DNA of 64,000 nt from Actinomycetales bacterium (GCA_002919305.1 PKFB01000057.1:117789-181788), one strand, 5' to 3'. Positions 46,720 through 56,305 are shown, numbered from the stretch's first letter. Numbers and translations are program-made. Notes: generated from the sequence alone by a model not told the origin.

Positions 46720-47172
46720 TCAGGACTTGGCTGTCTGGCGGATGACACTGGGGTGAGGGCGGCTACGGCGCTCCCGGTAGGTCGCGATGAGGCCTTCGAT
46801 TGACCACGGGCCGCCTCCGATCACCGCGATCAGGAAGAACGACCAGCAGAACAGCGCCGCCGGCTCACCGCCGTTCTGCAGCGGCAGTAGCGCGTGCTCC
46901 TGGTGGACGGTGAAGTAGGCGTACGCCATCGACCCAGAGCAGATCAGGGCCGCCACTCGGGTCCCGAGGCCGATCATGACGAGGCCGCCGCAGACGAACT
47001 GGATGAGGGCGGCCCACCAGCCGGGCCAACTGCCGAATTCGACGGCGGCTCCTGTACCACGATTACCACCGAAAATGCCGAACAAGGAGGCTGCTCCGTG
47101 GCAGAAGAACAGCAGCCCAATGACGATGCGGAACAGGGATGTCGTCGCTTCTCGTAACTGCGCAGACGACAT
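46720..47172 (-). CDS. DoxX family membrane protein
   Basis: 150 residues from ATG 47172, which has AAGGAG 6 nt upstream; the open frame upstream has no coding character. Four transmembrane helices with the DoxX signature FRIVIGLLFFCHGAASLFG, followed by FVCGGLVMIGLGTRVAALI. DoxX-like proteins are small membrane proteins linked to redox or quinone processes, but function here is unknown. Confidence 0.85.
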   Translation of the reverse strand: MSSAQLREATTSLFRIVIGLLFFCHGAASLFGIFGGNRGTGAAVEFGSWPGWWAALIQFVCGGLVMIGLGTRVAALICSGSMAYAYFTVHQEHALLPLQNGGEPAALFCWSFFLIAVIGGGPWSIEGLIATYRERRSRPHPSVIRQTAKS

Positions 47173-47993
47173 GGATACTCCTTTTCTTGTTGAGCCTCCT
47201 GAAGCGCCGAATGAAGGCAGAGCTGAATAACGGCTTGAAGAGAAGTGAGATCCGTGCCGTAACCGCGATAACAAGGCCCGTGTGTTACCGCGTCGGACGG
47301 TTAGATGAATGCTCGCTCCCGGTAGCGAGACGGCCAAGTCCCCAAACTTGGCGAGAAAAGATAGTAACGCTTGAAGCTTCAAGTGAAAAGTCCATGTTGG
47401 AGGATTGAGCAGGTCATCCGGGGTGCGCCGGATCATGACGGACGCCACGCCATCCTCCCGTCTGTCCACTATGGACACCGAATATCGGTTACTTGGCTGG
47501 TCAGCGCGCTGGGTGTGATAGGCGGAAGAAGAGATCGCTAATGTGACGCCGGTAACAGGGGTTGTTTAGTAGTGAGGTGACGACAGTGAGATGTGGTGAG
47601 GCTCAATGATGGTCACACGAAGAAAATTAGAAGCATTCCAGAAAAGGGTGTCAATGGGCTGACGTCGCGATAGGGGTAGCCGTATGGGGTGTTCAACGGA
47701 ATACGCGGCACTGTGCGGCGCTTTCGATGATCGATGACCGCTGTTGGCAATCTTCCGGCGCGAGGTGGGCGGGCGGGTTATCTCAGTCGGAATCTTGGAA
47801 TCAGTGTCAGAAAGTCATCGTGTTTCCATGTCGATTCCGACTCAAAGGCGTCGCGGTGAACAGGTGGTGGGAATGTCGGATCTGGTGGACATGCCCGCTC
47901 TGGTAATGGCGTGGGATCGACTGGCGACGTCGCGGGATCAAGAGGCGTGGTACGCGGTGCGGCTTGGCGGCGGCGTTGGCGCAGCGGGCGGCG
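47173..47993. other. Gene-free region
   Basis: About 820 bp upstream of doxX and downstream of crtI. It is less GC-rich than its surroundings (for example 47570-47720). Short frames on both strands, the longest being 95 codons on the plus strand at 47744, show no family similarity or codon bias. I see no gene here. Confidence 0.45.
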
Positions 47994-49517
47994 TCAACGC
48001 CCAGCGAGGGACGGGCCGGTGCTACCAGTGATCCGAGCGGCGGCGAGCTTGCCGGAGATCAACACCATGGGCACCCCCACCCCGGGCTGCGTACCGGACC
48101 CCACAAACACCACATTGGACAGTCCGGGATGAAGGTTGCCGGGGCGGAACGGGCCGGTCTGGCTGAAGGTGTGGGCGAGGGCGAACGGCGTCCCCGCGGC
48201 CATGCCCTCCCGCGCCCAATTGGCAGGGGTCACCACCCGCAGCACCTCGATCCCAGTGTCGAATCCGGTGTAGCCCCTGGCTTGCAGGACACCGATCAAG
48301 TCCTCGGCGTACCGCTTCCCGAGCACACCGTCCCAGTCCACAGGAGCCAGCGCGAGATTGGGGACCGGAGCAAGAACGTAGTAGGTGTGCCGGCCTGCGG
48401 GAGCCAGTGCCGGATCGGTCCGGCTGGCGTTGGTCACCAGCAGGGAGGGATCGCTCATCAGGTGCCCCTGGTGAGTCAGCTCATCGAAGGTCCGTCGCCA
48501 AGACCGTCCGAAGTGGATGTTGTGGTGGGCGATGCGGGAGTAGCCCTGGGTGGAGCCGACGTGAAGTACCACGCAGGACGGCGAATAACGCAGCCGCCGC
48601 CGGGGCGGTGAACCGGGCAGCAGGGCGTACGCGGCCGCCAGGTCAGGATTGAGGACCACCACGTCGGCGCTGATCCGCTCGCCATCGGCGGTGTGGACGG
48701 CGACGGCCCGGCCTCCGCGTACCTCCACCCGGGTGACGGTGGTTCGGTACCGCAGCTGGACCCCGTGACGAGCTGCGGCGCCGGCTAGCGCCTGAGCCAC
48801 GGCGTGCAACCCGCCCCGTGGGAAGTACACCCCGGCCACCGAGTCCAGGTATGCGATTACCGCGTACAAGGCGAGGGCGCGGTGCGGCGCGACCCCCGCG
48901 TACAACGCCTGGAACGAGAAGACCCGACGGGTACGCGGGTCAGAGAAGAACCGGTCGATCCGGTTCTGCAGTCGACCGAAGCCGCCCATCAGCAGCAGCC
49001 GCACCAGGTTGGCCGTGAGCAGGTCCGTCGGGCTGTCCAGGTTGCGCTCGATGAAGTCGGCGCGTTCCAGCCGCCACAGCCGGCGGGCGTACTCCACGAA
49101 ACGCCGGTAGCCCGCCGCCTCCGCCGGTCCGCACACCTGGGCCACCTGCTCGGCCATCCGTTCTGGGTCGGCGATGACGTCCAGATGCGAGCCGTCGGGG
49201 AACCAGGCGCGGTAGGCGGGGTCGAGGACAGTCAGCTCCAGCCAGTCATCCAGTTTCTCGCCCACCGCGGCCAACGCCTCAGCGATCAACTCCGGCAGGG
49301 TCAACACCACCGGGCCGGTGTCGAACTGGTAACCGTCGAGCACGAGCCGGCCGGCTCGACCGCCCGGCTCAGCGCCGCGCTCCAAGAGCGTCACCCGGCG
49401 CCCCTGGCCGGCCAGGTGCAGCGCGCACGCCAGGCCACCCAGCCCGGCCCCGACCACGACCACATGGTCCGTCGGGCCGGGCACCGTCCGGATCTGCGCC
49501 GCACGACCGAATCTCAT
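47994..49517 (-). CDS. crtI: Phytoene desaturase
   Basis: 507 residues from ATG 49517. Dinucleotide-binding motif VVVVGAGLGGLACALHLAGQG (residues about 18-37, FAD) and the C-terminal CrtI signature FVGSGTQPGVGVPMVLISGK are intact. The middle has VYFPRGGLHAVAQAL, as in bacterial desaturases. It converts phytoene stepwise to lycopene. It is divergent from crtB, with 170 bp between the starts, so promoters are probably shared. Confidence 0.93.
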   Translation of the reverse strand: MRFGRAAQIRTVPGPTDHVVVVGAGLGGLACALHLAGQGRRVTLLERGAEPGGRAGRLVLDGYQFDTGPVVLTLPELIAEALAAVGEKLDDWLELTVLDPAYRAWFPDGSHLDVIADPERMAEQVAQVCGPAEAAGYRRFVEYARRLWRLERADFIERNLDSPTDLLTANLVRLLLMGGFGRLQNRIDRFFSDPRTRRVFSFQALYAGVAPHRALALYAVIAYLDSVAGVYFPRGGLHAVAQALAGAAARHGVQLRYRTTVTRVEVRGGRAVAVHTADGERISADVVVLNPDLAAAYALLPGSPPRRRLRYSPSCVVLHVGSTQGYSRIAHHNIHFGRSWRRTFDELTHQGHLMSDPSLLVTNASRTDPALAPAGRHTYYVLAPVPNLALAPVDWDGVLGKRYAEDLIGVLQARGYTGFDTGIEVLRVVTPANWAREGMAAGTPFALAHTFSQTGPFRPGNLHPGLSNVVFVGSGTQPGVGVPMVLISGKLAAARITGSTGPSLAGR

Positions 49518-49687
49518 GCAGCTAGTCTCGCCGGAGCCTCCCTCCCGCGCCGTCGACACCCCGGTTATCGCCTAGGCGACATGGGGGCAGGGCAGGGGGT
49601 CATGATCAGAGAAAAGCCGCATTCCGGACACTTTCTCGGGTTAGCCTGACAGCAGTCGGGTTGATCCGTGTGTCGATTGGAGAGGGT

Positions 49688-50599
49688 GTGGAGCCCGGTC
49701 TCGCCGCCGCTTACCGCCGTTGCCGGAAGCTGCACCGTCGCCACGGTAAGACGTACTACCTGGCCACCCGGCTGCTGCCAGCCTGGAAACGCCCTCATGT
49801 GCACGCCCTGTACGGATTCACCCGGTACGCCGATGAAATCGTCGACAGTACGGACGGCAGACCCGCGGCCGAGCGGGCCCGACTGCTCAGCGAGTGGTCC
49901 GATCGTTTCCTCGCCGGTCTGCGCGGGGAGCCGGTGGATGATCCGTTGCTGCCGGCCCTGCTACACACCATCGACCGCTTCGGGTTGGATCTGGATGACT
50001 TCGCGGCGTTCCTGGCCAGCATGACCATGGATCTGCACGTCACGGAGTACGCCGACTATGACGATCTGCTGATTTACATGGAGGGCTCGGCCGCGGTCAT
50101 CGGGACGATGATGTTGCCGATCCTGGAGTCGTTGGATCCGGCCGCGGCCCGGGAACCAGCTCGGCAGTTGGGCCTCGCTTTCCAGTTGACCAACTTCATC
50201 CGTGACGTGGCTGAGGATTACCGCCGTGGGCGGATCTACCTGCCCCAGCGGGACCTGGAGCGTTTCGGAGTCACCCGCCACGAGGTGGGGGAGGCGGTCG
50301 CCCGGGGACGGGCCACCGACGCGTTGCGTGCCCTGATCGCCTTTGAGGTGGCGCGGGCCCGGGAACACTACGCGGCGGCCGCACCCGGCATCCCCTTGTT
50401 AGTCCCCAGCTCCCAGGCCTGCATCCGGACCGCTTTCCATCTCTACGCCGGGATCTTGGATGAGGTGGAGCGTGCCGGGTACGACGTGTTCACGGCCCGG
50501 GCGGTGGTCCCGATGCGGCGACGACTGCGGGTCGTCGCGCGCTGCCTGGCCACCCCTCCCGGAACCCCGGTGGTGCTGCGGTCCGGCGAAGCCGGGTGA
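49688..50599 (+). CDS. crtB: Phytoene synthase
   Basis: 303 residues from GTG 49688, just after GGAGAGG; a TTG at 49661 is less likely. Trans-isoprenyl synthase motifs: KTYYLATRLLPAWKRPHVHA, the first Asp motif in YADEIVDSTDG, and the second in NFIRDVAEDYRRGRIYLP. It joins two geranylgeranyl diphosphates into phytoene. No crtE (GGPP synthase) gene is in the window, so GGPP must come from elsewhere. It is first of a six-gene run to the P450. Confidence 0.93.
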   Translation: MEPGLAAAYRRCRKLHRRHGKTYYLATRLLPAWKRPHVHALYGFTRYADEIVDSTDGRPAAERARLLSEWSDRFLAGLRGEPVDDPLLPALLHTIDRFGLDLDDFAAFLASMTMDLHVTEYADYDDLLIYMEGSAAVIGTMMLPILESLDPAAAREPARQLGLAFQLTNFIRDVAEDYRRGRIYLPQRDLERFGVTRHEVGEAVARGRATDALRALIAFEVARAREHYAAAAPGIPLLVPSSQACIRTAFHLYAGILDEVERAGYDVFTARAVVPMRRRLRVVARCLATPPGTPVVLRSGEAG

Positions 50600-50692
50600 C
50601 GGTGAGCCCGGGCCCAAGACCCCGATGACCCCGATGGCGTCGCCCCCCGGACACCCACTGCCCTCGCGCGTCCGACAGGGAGGCGACAGCCA

Positions 50693-51067
50693 ATGGACTC
50701 GCTGCACTACGCGGTGGCACTCGTCGGCTGCCTGACGCTCACCGCGCCCTTGGAGTTCGCCTTGGGCGCCCGGGTCTATCGGCGGCCCCGAGTGCTGCTA
50801 GCAACCCTGCTTCCGGTCGCGGGGGTGTTTGTGCTCTGGGACGTGGTGGCCACGGCTCGAGGGCACTGGTGGTTCGACGCCGGGCATACCCTGCCGGTCC
50901 GCGTGCTTGGCCTGCCCGTAGAGGAGTGGCTGTTCTTCATCGTGGTGCCCGTGTGCGCGGTGTTGACCTATGAGGCCCTGGGGCATCGGACCCTGGGGCG
51001 TCGAAGCGCCCCGACGGCGGGCACCCGGTCGCGTCCGCTGAAGGAGGCGGCGGACGATGGCCGCTGA
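50693..51067 (+). CDS. crtYc: Lycopene cyclase subunit (CrtYc-type)
   Basis: 124 residues with three transmembrane helices and the cyclase motif LPVEEWLFFIVVPVCA (about residues 76-91). ATG 50693 has AGGGAGG upstream. It forms a heterodimeric lycopene cyclase with the next gene, a type known in actinobacteria. The stop overlaps the CrtYd start by 11 nt. Confidence 0.9.
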   Translation: MDSLHYAVALVGCLTLTAPLEFALGARVYRRPRVLLATLLPVAGVFVLWDVVATARGHWWFDAGHTLPVRVLGLPVEEWLFFIVVPVCAVLTYEALGHRTLGRRSAPTAGTRSRPLKEAADDGR

Positions 51068-51380
51068 GTACACGGTCGCGGCGGTGGCGGCGCCGATTGT
51101 GGTCCTGCTTGTGGAGGCGGCGGTCCTGCGTACCGGGCTGTTGCGGGAGCGGCGGTTCTGGATCACGGTGGCCGTGATGCTGGCCTTCCAGGTGCCGTTC
51201 GGAGAATGGCTTACCAAGCCGTCAGGCACCGTGGTGCACTACAACGATCAGGCGATTTGTGGGCTGCGGGTGCCCTGGAACATCCCAATAGAGGATTTCG
51301 GATTCGGATTCGCCCTGGTGACCGCCACATTGCTGATGTGGCGGTGGCACACGCAGCGGGTGGAGCGTTCCGGTGACTGA
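51057..51380 (+). CDS. crtYd: Lycopene cyclase subunit (CrtYd-type)
   Basis: 107 residues, three membrane helices, with conserved WNIPIEDFGFGFALV (about residues 76-90), matching PxE-D motifs of CrtYd. With CrtYc it should cyclise one or both ends of lycopene. It overlaps the acyltransferase start by 8 nt. Confidence 0.9.
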   Translation: MAAEYTVAAVAAPIVVLLVEAAVLRTGLLRERRFWITVAVMLAFQVPFGEWLTKPSGTVVHYNDQAICGLRVPWNIPIEDFGFGFALVTATLLMWRWHTQRVERSGD

Positions 51381-52095
51381 CCGACCCTATTCCGGCACTA
51401 CCGCTGTGGCCCGCAACCGGCGCTGGCGGGGGCGACCGGACGTGATGACCACCCCCTTCCGGTACGGGTTTGTCGCCATGACGCGGCGCGGACTGCGAGG
51501 GATCTGGGTACGCGGCGGGCCACCCCATGAGCCGGTGGTGTGGGCCGCCAACCACCACAGCTGGTGGGACCCGTTCGTGGCCGCGGTGACGCTGTGGCGC
51601 TCCGGGGCCGTGCCGTGCCTGTTGGCGGCGCAGGAGAACCTGGACCGCTACGGCTTCGCGCGTCGGTTGGGGGCGTTCGGGAGCAGCGAGTACCGCCTAG
51701 GCCTCTCCTATCTGGAGCAGGGACGGACGCTGATCATCTTCCCCGAGGGGCGGCTGATACCGGCGGGGCCGCTCGGTGAGCTGGCTCCCGGCGCCGCCTG
51801 GTACGCCGAGCGGACCGGTACCCCGCTGTACGCCGTGGCCACCCGCCTGGTGATGCGGGGCCATGAAGCGCCGGAGGCGTACCTGTCCTTCACACGAGTG
51901 AAGCTGACCGGGGATATCGGGCGTACCACGCAGCGGCTAGCCGAGCAGCTCAGCGTCGGACTGGCCGAGCTGGACCGACTCAACGCCAATCAGGACCCAC
52001 GCGAACCACTACCCGGCTTCGATCTGATCGTCCGAGGCCGGCGTAGCTGGGATGAGCGGATCGATCTGGCGCGGCGGTGGTGGCCATGGGGCTAG
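51373..52095 (+). CDS. Acyltransferase (PlsC-like), carotenoid cluster
   Basis: 240 residues from GTG 51373. Catalytic HX4D in NHHSWWDP (about residue 57) and the second motif FPEGRLIP identify the 1-acylglycerol-phosphate acyltransferase superfamily. A single hydrophobic region only. In staphyloxanthin-like clusters a comparable acyltransferase esterifies the sugar of a carotenoid glycoside; that role is inferred from its place between the cyclase and glycosyltransferase genes, which it overlaps. Confidence 0.83.
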   Translation: MTDRPYSGTTAVARNRRWRGRPDVMTTPFRYGFVAMTRRGLRGIWVRGGPPHEPVVWAANHHSWWDPFVAAVTLWRSGAVPCLLAAQENLDRYGFARRLGAFGSSEYRLGLSYLEQGRTLIIFPEGRLIPAGPLGELAPGAAWYAERTGTPLYAVATRLVMRGHEAPEAYLSFTRVKLTGDIGRTTQRLAEQLSVGLAELDRLNANQDPREPLPGFDLIVRGRRSWDERIDLARRWWPWG

Positions 52096-53255
52096 AAGAA
52101 CGAGAAAACCGAGAAGAAAACACGGCGATGTGGTGGGCGGCGGTGGAACGCGCGGCACGGCCGCTGGACGCCGCCGTAAGCGGGGCGGTGCTCGCCTTTC
52201 ACCTCGTCAAACTGACCGGTCTGCTCAGTAATCTCGCGACCTTCCCGACCCTGCAACCTGGCGCGGCTCCGGTGCCGCGACCGCGTACCTCCATCCTGGT
52301 GCCGGCGCGTGACGAGGCCGATCGGCTGCCGCGGGCCTTGCCCGGGCTCCTGGCCCAGCCGGCCGAGGAGATCCTCGTCCTCGACGACGAGTCCAGCGAC
52401 GCGACCGCTCAGGTGGTCGCCGCGGCGGCCAGCCGGGATCGACGGCTTCGGCTCCTGACCGGTGTTTCGCGTCCGCCCGGGTGGATCGGCAAGAACTGGG
52501 CCTGTCAACAGCTGGCCGACGCCGCCACCGGCGATCTGCTGGTGTTCTGCGATGCCGACGTCACGCTGCGGCCGGGTGCGCTGGAGGCGGTGTGGGCCCA
52601 GCAGGTCGCACAGAACGCCGACGTGTTCTCGGTCTTCCCACGCCAGGACACCGGGAGCCTGGGGGAGCGGCTCCTGATTCCGCTGATCGACGAGGTCCTG
52701 CTGTCTTTTCTGCCCCACTGGCTGTTGCGCGCGCCGATCCCCGCGGCCGCGACCGCCAACGGTCAACTCATCGCCATACACCGCCGGGCCTACCAGGCCT
52801 TGGGGGGACATCGGGCGGTCGCCGGGCGGATCGTGGAGGACGTCGCCCTGGCGCGGCGGGCCCGCCGGTTGGGCCTCACGCTCGGACTCGCCCTAGGTGG
52901 GGAGCTGGTGCGAGCCCGCATGTATGAGGGGTACGCCGCCGCGGTACGGGGCGCGGGCAAGAGCCTGCGCGCCGTCCACGGCGACAGCGGTGTGGTGCTG
53001 GCGGCGAGCGCCGTTTGGCACGTGACCGCCTATACCTGGCCCTGGGTGCGCGCTACGCGGCGTGTGGCATCCCGCCGGGCGTGGGGTGTGGCCGCCGTGC
53101 TGGGGCCGATCGAGCGGCTCCTGGTCAACGTCAAGACCGGACGGGGCGGGTACGCCGAGGCTCTGCTGGTGCCGGTCACCGCCCTCGCCGCGCTCCCGGT
53201 CTACCTGCTCGCGGCGCGGCGTACGGCGCGGTGGAAAGGCCGGGAGTACCGATGA
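52086..53255 (+). CDS. CrtQ/HpnB-like glycosyltransferase family 2
   Basis: 389 residues from ATG 52086 (overlapping the previous stop); ATG 52128 is also possible. GT-A fold: TSILVPARDEADRLPRAL, LVLDDESSDAT, PPGWIGKNWACQQLADAATG (GKxWA motif of the CrtQ/hopanoid-associated group) and DxD in FCDADVTLRPG. Two C-terminal membrane helices anchor it. It likely adds a sugar to a hydroxylated or carboxylated carotenoid. Overlaps P450 by 4 nt. Confidence 0.85.
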   Translation: MGLEERENREENTAMWWAAVERAARPLDAAVSGAVLAFHLVKLTGLLSNLATFPTLQPGAAPVPRPRTSILVPARDEADRLPRALPGLLAQPAEEILVLDDESSDATAQVVAAAASRDRRLRLLTGVSRPPGWIGKNWACQQLADAATGDLLVFCDADVTLRPGALEAVWAQQVAQNADVFSVFPRQDTGSLGERLLIPLIDEVLLSFLPHWLLRAPIPAAATANGQLIAIHRRAYQALGGHRAVAGRIVEDVALARRARRLGLTLGLALGGELVRARMYEGYAAAVRGAGKSLRAVHGDSGVVLAASAVWHVTAYTWPWVRATRRVASRRAWGVAAVLGPIERLLVNVKTGRGGYAEALLVPVTALAALPVYLLAARRTARWKGREYR

Positions 53256-54436
53256 ACGGGCTGCCGCAACCACCGGGGAATCGACTCGTGGGGCATCTGT
53301 GGCGGTGGACCACGGATCCGGTGGGGTTGCTGGAGGCCGGCGCGGGCACCGGTGAGGTGTTCCAGCTACGGCTGTGGCGGCCCGTGGTGGTGGGGTACCG
53401 GCCGGATTGGAACCGCGCCGTCCTGAGTGACCTGGAGACGTTCCGCAATGCCGGCAGCCTCAGCGATCTGACGCCTTACCTGGCCGCCGGGGTGGTGCAC
53501 AGCGATGTCCCCGCGCACGATCAGCGGCGTCGGGCGCTCAATCTGCATCTGCATGCCGGGCGCGTGCAAGAGTGGACCGGCCGGTTGCGAGAGGTGGTTG
53601 CTCGTCAGCTGCCACGGGGCCGGTTCGAGGCGGTGGCATGGGCGGAGCGAGTGGTACGCGGGATGCTCAACGCGGTCCTGTTCGGCGATGCGGTGCCGGA
53701 GCGGCTCCTTGCCCGGTTTCTGGCGCCGTTGCAGCGCTCCATCCCCGCGCCCCTACTGCCCCGGCCGAGGCTGTTTCGACGGATGGAGGCGGCGATCGGC
53801 GCGGTCGTGGCTGACCCGGTGCCCGGTACGCTCGCCGCGGCGTTGGTGGGCGTCGATGGCTCCGCTGGCGCCGGGGAGGCGTCCGACGCGGCGCTGGGGA
53901 CGGCTGACGCGGTCGAGGAGCTGCGGGTGATGCTCGCGGCCGGGTATGACACCACCACCTACACCCTGGCGTGGGCGCTGTGGTATCTGGCGGCGGCTCC
54001 ACGCTGGCGTGCTCCAGACCTGCTTCCTGCGGTGATCGATGAGGTGACCCGTCTGTACCCGGCCGGGTGGATCGGGAGCCGTGTGGTGAGCCGGGATGTC
54101 CAGGTGTGCGGGGTCGAACTGCCCACCGGGACGCTGGTGGTGTACTCGCCGTATCTGACCCATCGAGATCCACGGCTGTGGCCTGAGCCGCTTTGTTTTC
54201 GGCCGGAGCGGTTCGCGGCGGGGCGACCGGCGTGGGGGTTCATCCCGTTCGCAGCGGGCCGGCGTAGCTGTCTGGGGGCGTGCTTGGCCCGGGCGGTGCT
54301 GCGCGTCGCGTTGGAGCCGTTCTGCGCCGGCGAGCTGGTGCGGGTAGGGGGTGACGCGACGCTTAAAGCCGGTGTCACGCTGCGTCCCCGGGGTCCACTG
54401 TGGATATCCTGGACTCCTCCTCAGGGCCTGACATGA
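53252..54436 (+). CDS. Cytochrome P450, carotenoid cluster
   Basis: 394 residues from ATG 53252 (ATGA overlap with the glycosyltransferase). Heme-binding loop FIPFAAGRRSCLGACLA (Cys about residue 340), K-helix ExxR in DEVTRL and I-helix AAGYDTTTYTLAWALW are intact. It ends the operon. By analogy with the Thermus CYP175A1 and Deinococcus CYP287A carotenoid hydroxylases, it may hydroxylate a beta-ring, giving the site for glycosylation. Direct assignment needs product analysis. Confidence 0.87.
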   Translation: MNGLPQPPGNRLVGHLWRWTTDPVGLLEAGAGTGEVFQLRLWRPVVVGYRPDWNRAVLSDLETFRNAGSLSDLTPYLAAGVVHSDVPAHDQRRRALNLHLHAGRVQEWTGRLREVVARQLPRGRFEAVAWAERVVRGMLNAVLFGDAVPERLLARFLAPLQRSIPAPLLPRPRLFRRMEAAIGAVVADPVPGTLAAALVGVDGSAGAGEASDAALGTADAVEELRVMLAAGYDTTTYTLAWALWYLAAAPRWRAPDLLPAVIDEVTRLYPAGWIGSRVVSRDVQVCGVELPTGTLVVYSPYLTHRDPRLWPEPLCFRPERFAAGRPAWGFIPFAAGRRSCLGACLARAVLRVALEPFCAGELVRVGGDATLKAGVTLRPRGPLWISWTPPQGLT

Positions 54437-54666
54437 GGAGAATTCAAACTTTCTCCGCCATCGTGATCACTGAGGGATTTTGTCCTTCTTTACTCGCCTT
54501 GGGTGTGGGGGATTGAGGCTGGGGTTGGCGGTGTACCTCGTGATCTGTGCTGTGCCGGCACGAGGAGTGTCGTTCTCATTCGAATAGATTGCCGACAGTG
54601 GCGCTTCTCAAAGAGTGAGAACCCCGTGGTGTCGGCATTTTCGCAAGATCTTTCGGTAATCTTCGC

Positions 54667-54695
54667 TTGACACTAGAAGGCGGCGCCCTTAATGT
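54667..54695 (+). promoter_or_regulatory. Near-consensus promoter before galM
   Basis: TTGACA (54667-54672), a 17-bp spacer and TAATGT (54690-54695) form an almost ideal sigma-70-type promoter. A start near 54702 excludes the in-frame ATG at 54692 and fits the ATG at 54746. It sits in the 309-bp gap after the P450 gene, which holds nothing else clear. Confidence 0.7.
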
Positions 54696-54745
54696 CTTTT
54701 TCGACTCTAATGGGGGGAGCTTTCATATTTGGGAGGTCTTATCTT

Positions 54746-55945
54746 ATGAAGGCCGGGTCCACAGGGCGAAGAGGAGGGACCGCACGCTTCCTCTATGGGG
54801 TCGGAACCGCTGCCCTTCTCAGTTTGCTTCTCAGCGCTACACAAGTACCGGGACGGGCTAAGTCGACCGCGCAACACGAAGGAAGCATCGAATCAGAGCC
54901 CTTTGGAACTACGCCCGACGGTACCCAGGTGAACCGGTACACCCTCACCAACACATCCGGTATGCGGGTCCGGATCCTTACGTACGGGGGCATTATCCAA
55001 AGCATCGAAGTGCCTGATCGGCACGGACAGTTCGCCAATGTCGCGCTCGGTTTCGATAATCTCACCGACTACATCGAGCGTAATAGCCCGTACTTCGGTT
55101 GCATTACCGGCCGTTACGCCAACCGTATCGCGCGGGGACGGTTCACCCTGGACGGCACAGAATATGTGTTGGCCACCAATGACGGGCCGAACCATCTGCA
55201 CGGCGGAGAGCAGGGATTCAATGCCCGGGTGTGGGAAGCCACTGAGGTACGAACTCAGGAGGGGGTTGGCGTACGCCTGAGCTATGTCAGCCCCGACGGT
55301 GAGGAGGGATATCCAGGGCGGTTAGCGGTGACCGTCACCTACCTGCTGACCGAGCGCAACACCATTGAGATCGACTATCGCGCCACCACCGACGCGCCCA
55401 CCGTGGTCAACCTCACCAACCACACCTATTTCAATCTGGCGGGCGAGGGATCGGGAAGCATCTACGACCACAGATTGATGCTCAATGCCCGTCGGTTCAC
55501 GCCGGTGGACGAGAATCTGATTCCTACCGGGGAGCTCGCCTCGGTCGCCGACACGCCGCTGGATTTCACCCGCCCCACCCCCATCGGGAAACGGATCCGA
55601 GAAAGTCACCCTCAGCTGGTGATCGCGCGTGGCTACGACCACAACTGGGTGCTTCACCGGGAACAGCCGGGCCTGACCCTGGCCGCCCGGGTTGAGGAGC
55701 CCACCAGCGGCCGGGTACTCACCGTGCACACCACCGAGCCGGGCATCCAGTTCTACTCCGGCAATTTCCTGGACGGGACCCTGGTCGGTGCCAGCGGTCG
55801 GATATACCGGCAAGGCGATGGGTTCGCGTTGGAAACCCAGCACTACCCCGACTCACCCAACCAGCCGAACTTCCCGTCCACCGTGCTGCGCCCCGGAGAG
55901 GTCTACCGCAGCGCCACCGTCTTCGGCTTCTCGACCACCGACTGA
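54746..55945 (+). CDS. Secreted galactose mutarotase
   Basis: 399 residues from ATG 54746 (GGGAGG 9 nt upstream). A basic region and hydrophobic core (YGVGTAALLSLLLSATQVPG) form a signal peptide. GalM motifs: LTYGGIIQSIEVPDRHG, catalytic His in NHLHGGEQGFNARVW, NHTYFNLAGEG (second His), a conserved Asp in RGYDHNWVLH, and FALETQHYPDSPNQPNFPST with the catalytic Glu. It interconverts sugar anomers outside the cell. The strong promoter upstream suggests substantial expression. Confidence 0.9.
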   Translation: MKAGSTGRRGGTARFLYGVGTAALLSLLLSATQVPGRAKSTAQHEGSIESEPFGTTPDGTQVNRYTLTNTSGMRVRILTYGGIIQSIEVPDRHGQFANVALGFDNLTDYIERNSPYFGCITGRYANRIARGRFTLDGTEYVLATNDGPNHLHGGEQGFNARVWEATEVRTQEGVGVRLSYVSPDGEEGYPGRLAVTVTYLLTERNTIEIDYRATTDAPTVVNLTNHTYFNLAGEGSGSIYDHRLMLNARRFTPVDENLIPTGELASVADTPLDFTRPTPIGKRIRESHPQLVIARGYDHNWVLHREQPGLTLAARVEEPTSGRVLTVHTTEPGIQFYSGNFLDGTLVGASGRIYRQGDGFALETQHYPDSPNQPNFPSTVLRPGEVYRSATVFGFSTTD

Positions 55946-56064
55946 CGACTCACAAGTCAGCGGTGACAGCGGCCTTTGACCCTTGAAGATCATCCTTTCG
56001 GGCGTAGGGCGTTCCGGAGAGCGTCGGAAGCCATCAACAGTGCGGCCCGGGGCATCATGGACAG

Positions 56065-56304
56065 ATGAGCAGCTCCGGGCCGCGGACGGATCGTGGTGCA
56101 CCAGGCGGAGAACCGGACGACCCAGTCGCGGTACTGCGTCGCTGGCAGGACGCCGGCGGGGTGTGGCGGGTCGTCGCGCGTACCGAAAAGTCCGCCGTCG
56201 TCGCCTTGCTGACCTGCACCGGTGGTGAAGAGGTCGACCGTCTCACCAGCGGTGATCCAGAGCTGTTGGCCTTCCTCACCGGCCGAACCAGCAGCGAGGA
56301 ATGA
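56065..56304 (+). CDS. Conserved small actinobacterial protein
   Basis: 79 residues, acidic. VLRRWQDAGGVWRVVARTEK, LLTCTGGEEVDRLTS and ELLAFLTGRTSSEE match a small protein seen repeatedly in actinomycetes; function unknown. Its stop is 2 bp before the PucR gene ATG, so the two are probably co-translated. Confidence 0.7.
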   Translation: MSSSGPRTDRGAPGGEPDDPVAVLRRWQDAGGVWRVVARTEKSAVVALLTCTGGEEVDRLTSGDPELLAFLTGRTSSEE

Positions 56305-56305
56305 G

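Noticed and set aside
47744..48031. 95-codon plus-strand frame overlapping the crtI 3' end
   Set aside because: No ribosome-binding site or similarity; partly antisense to crtI.
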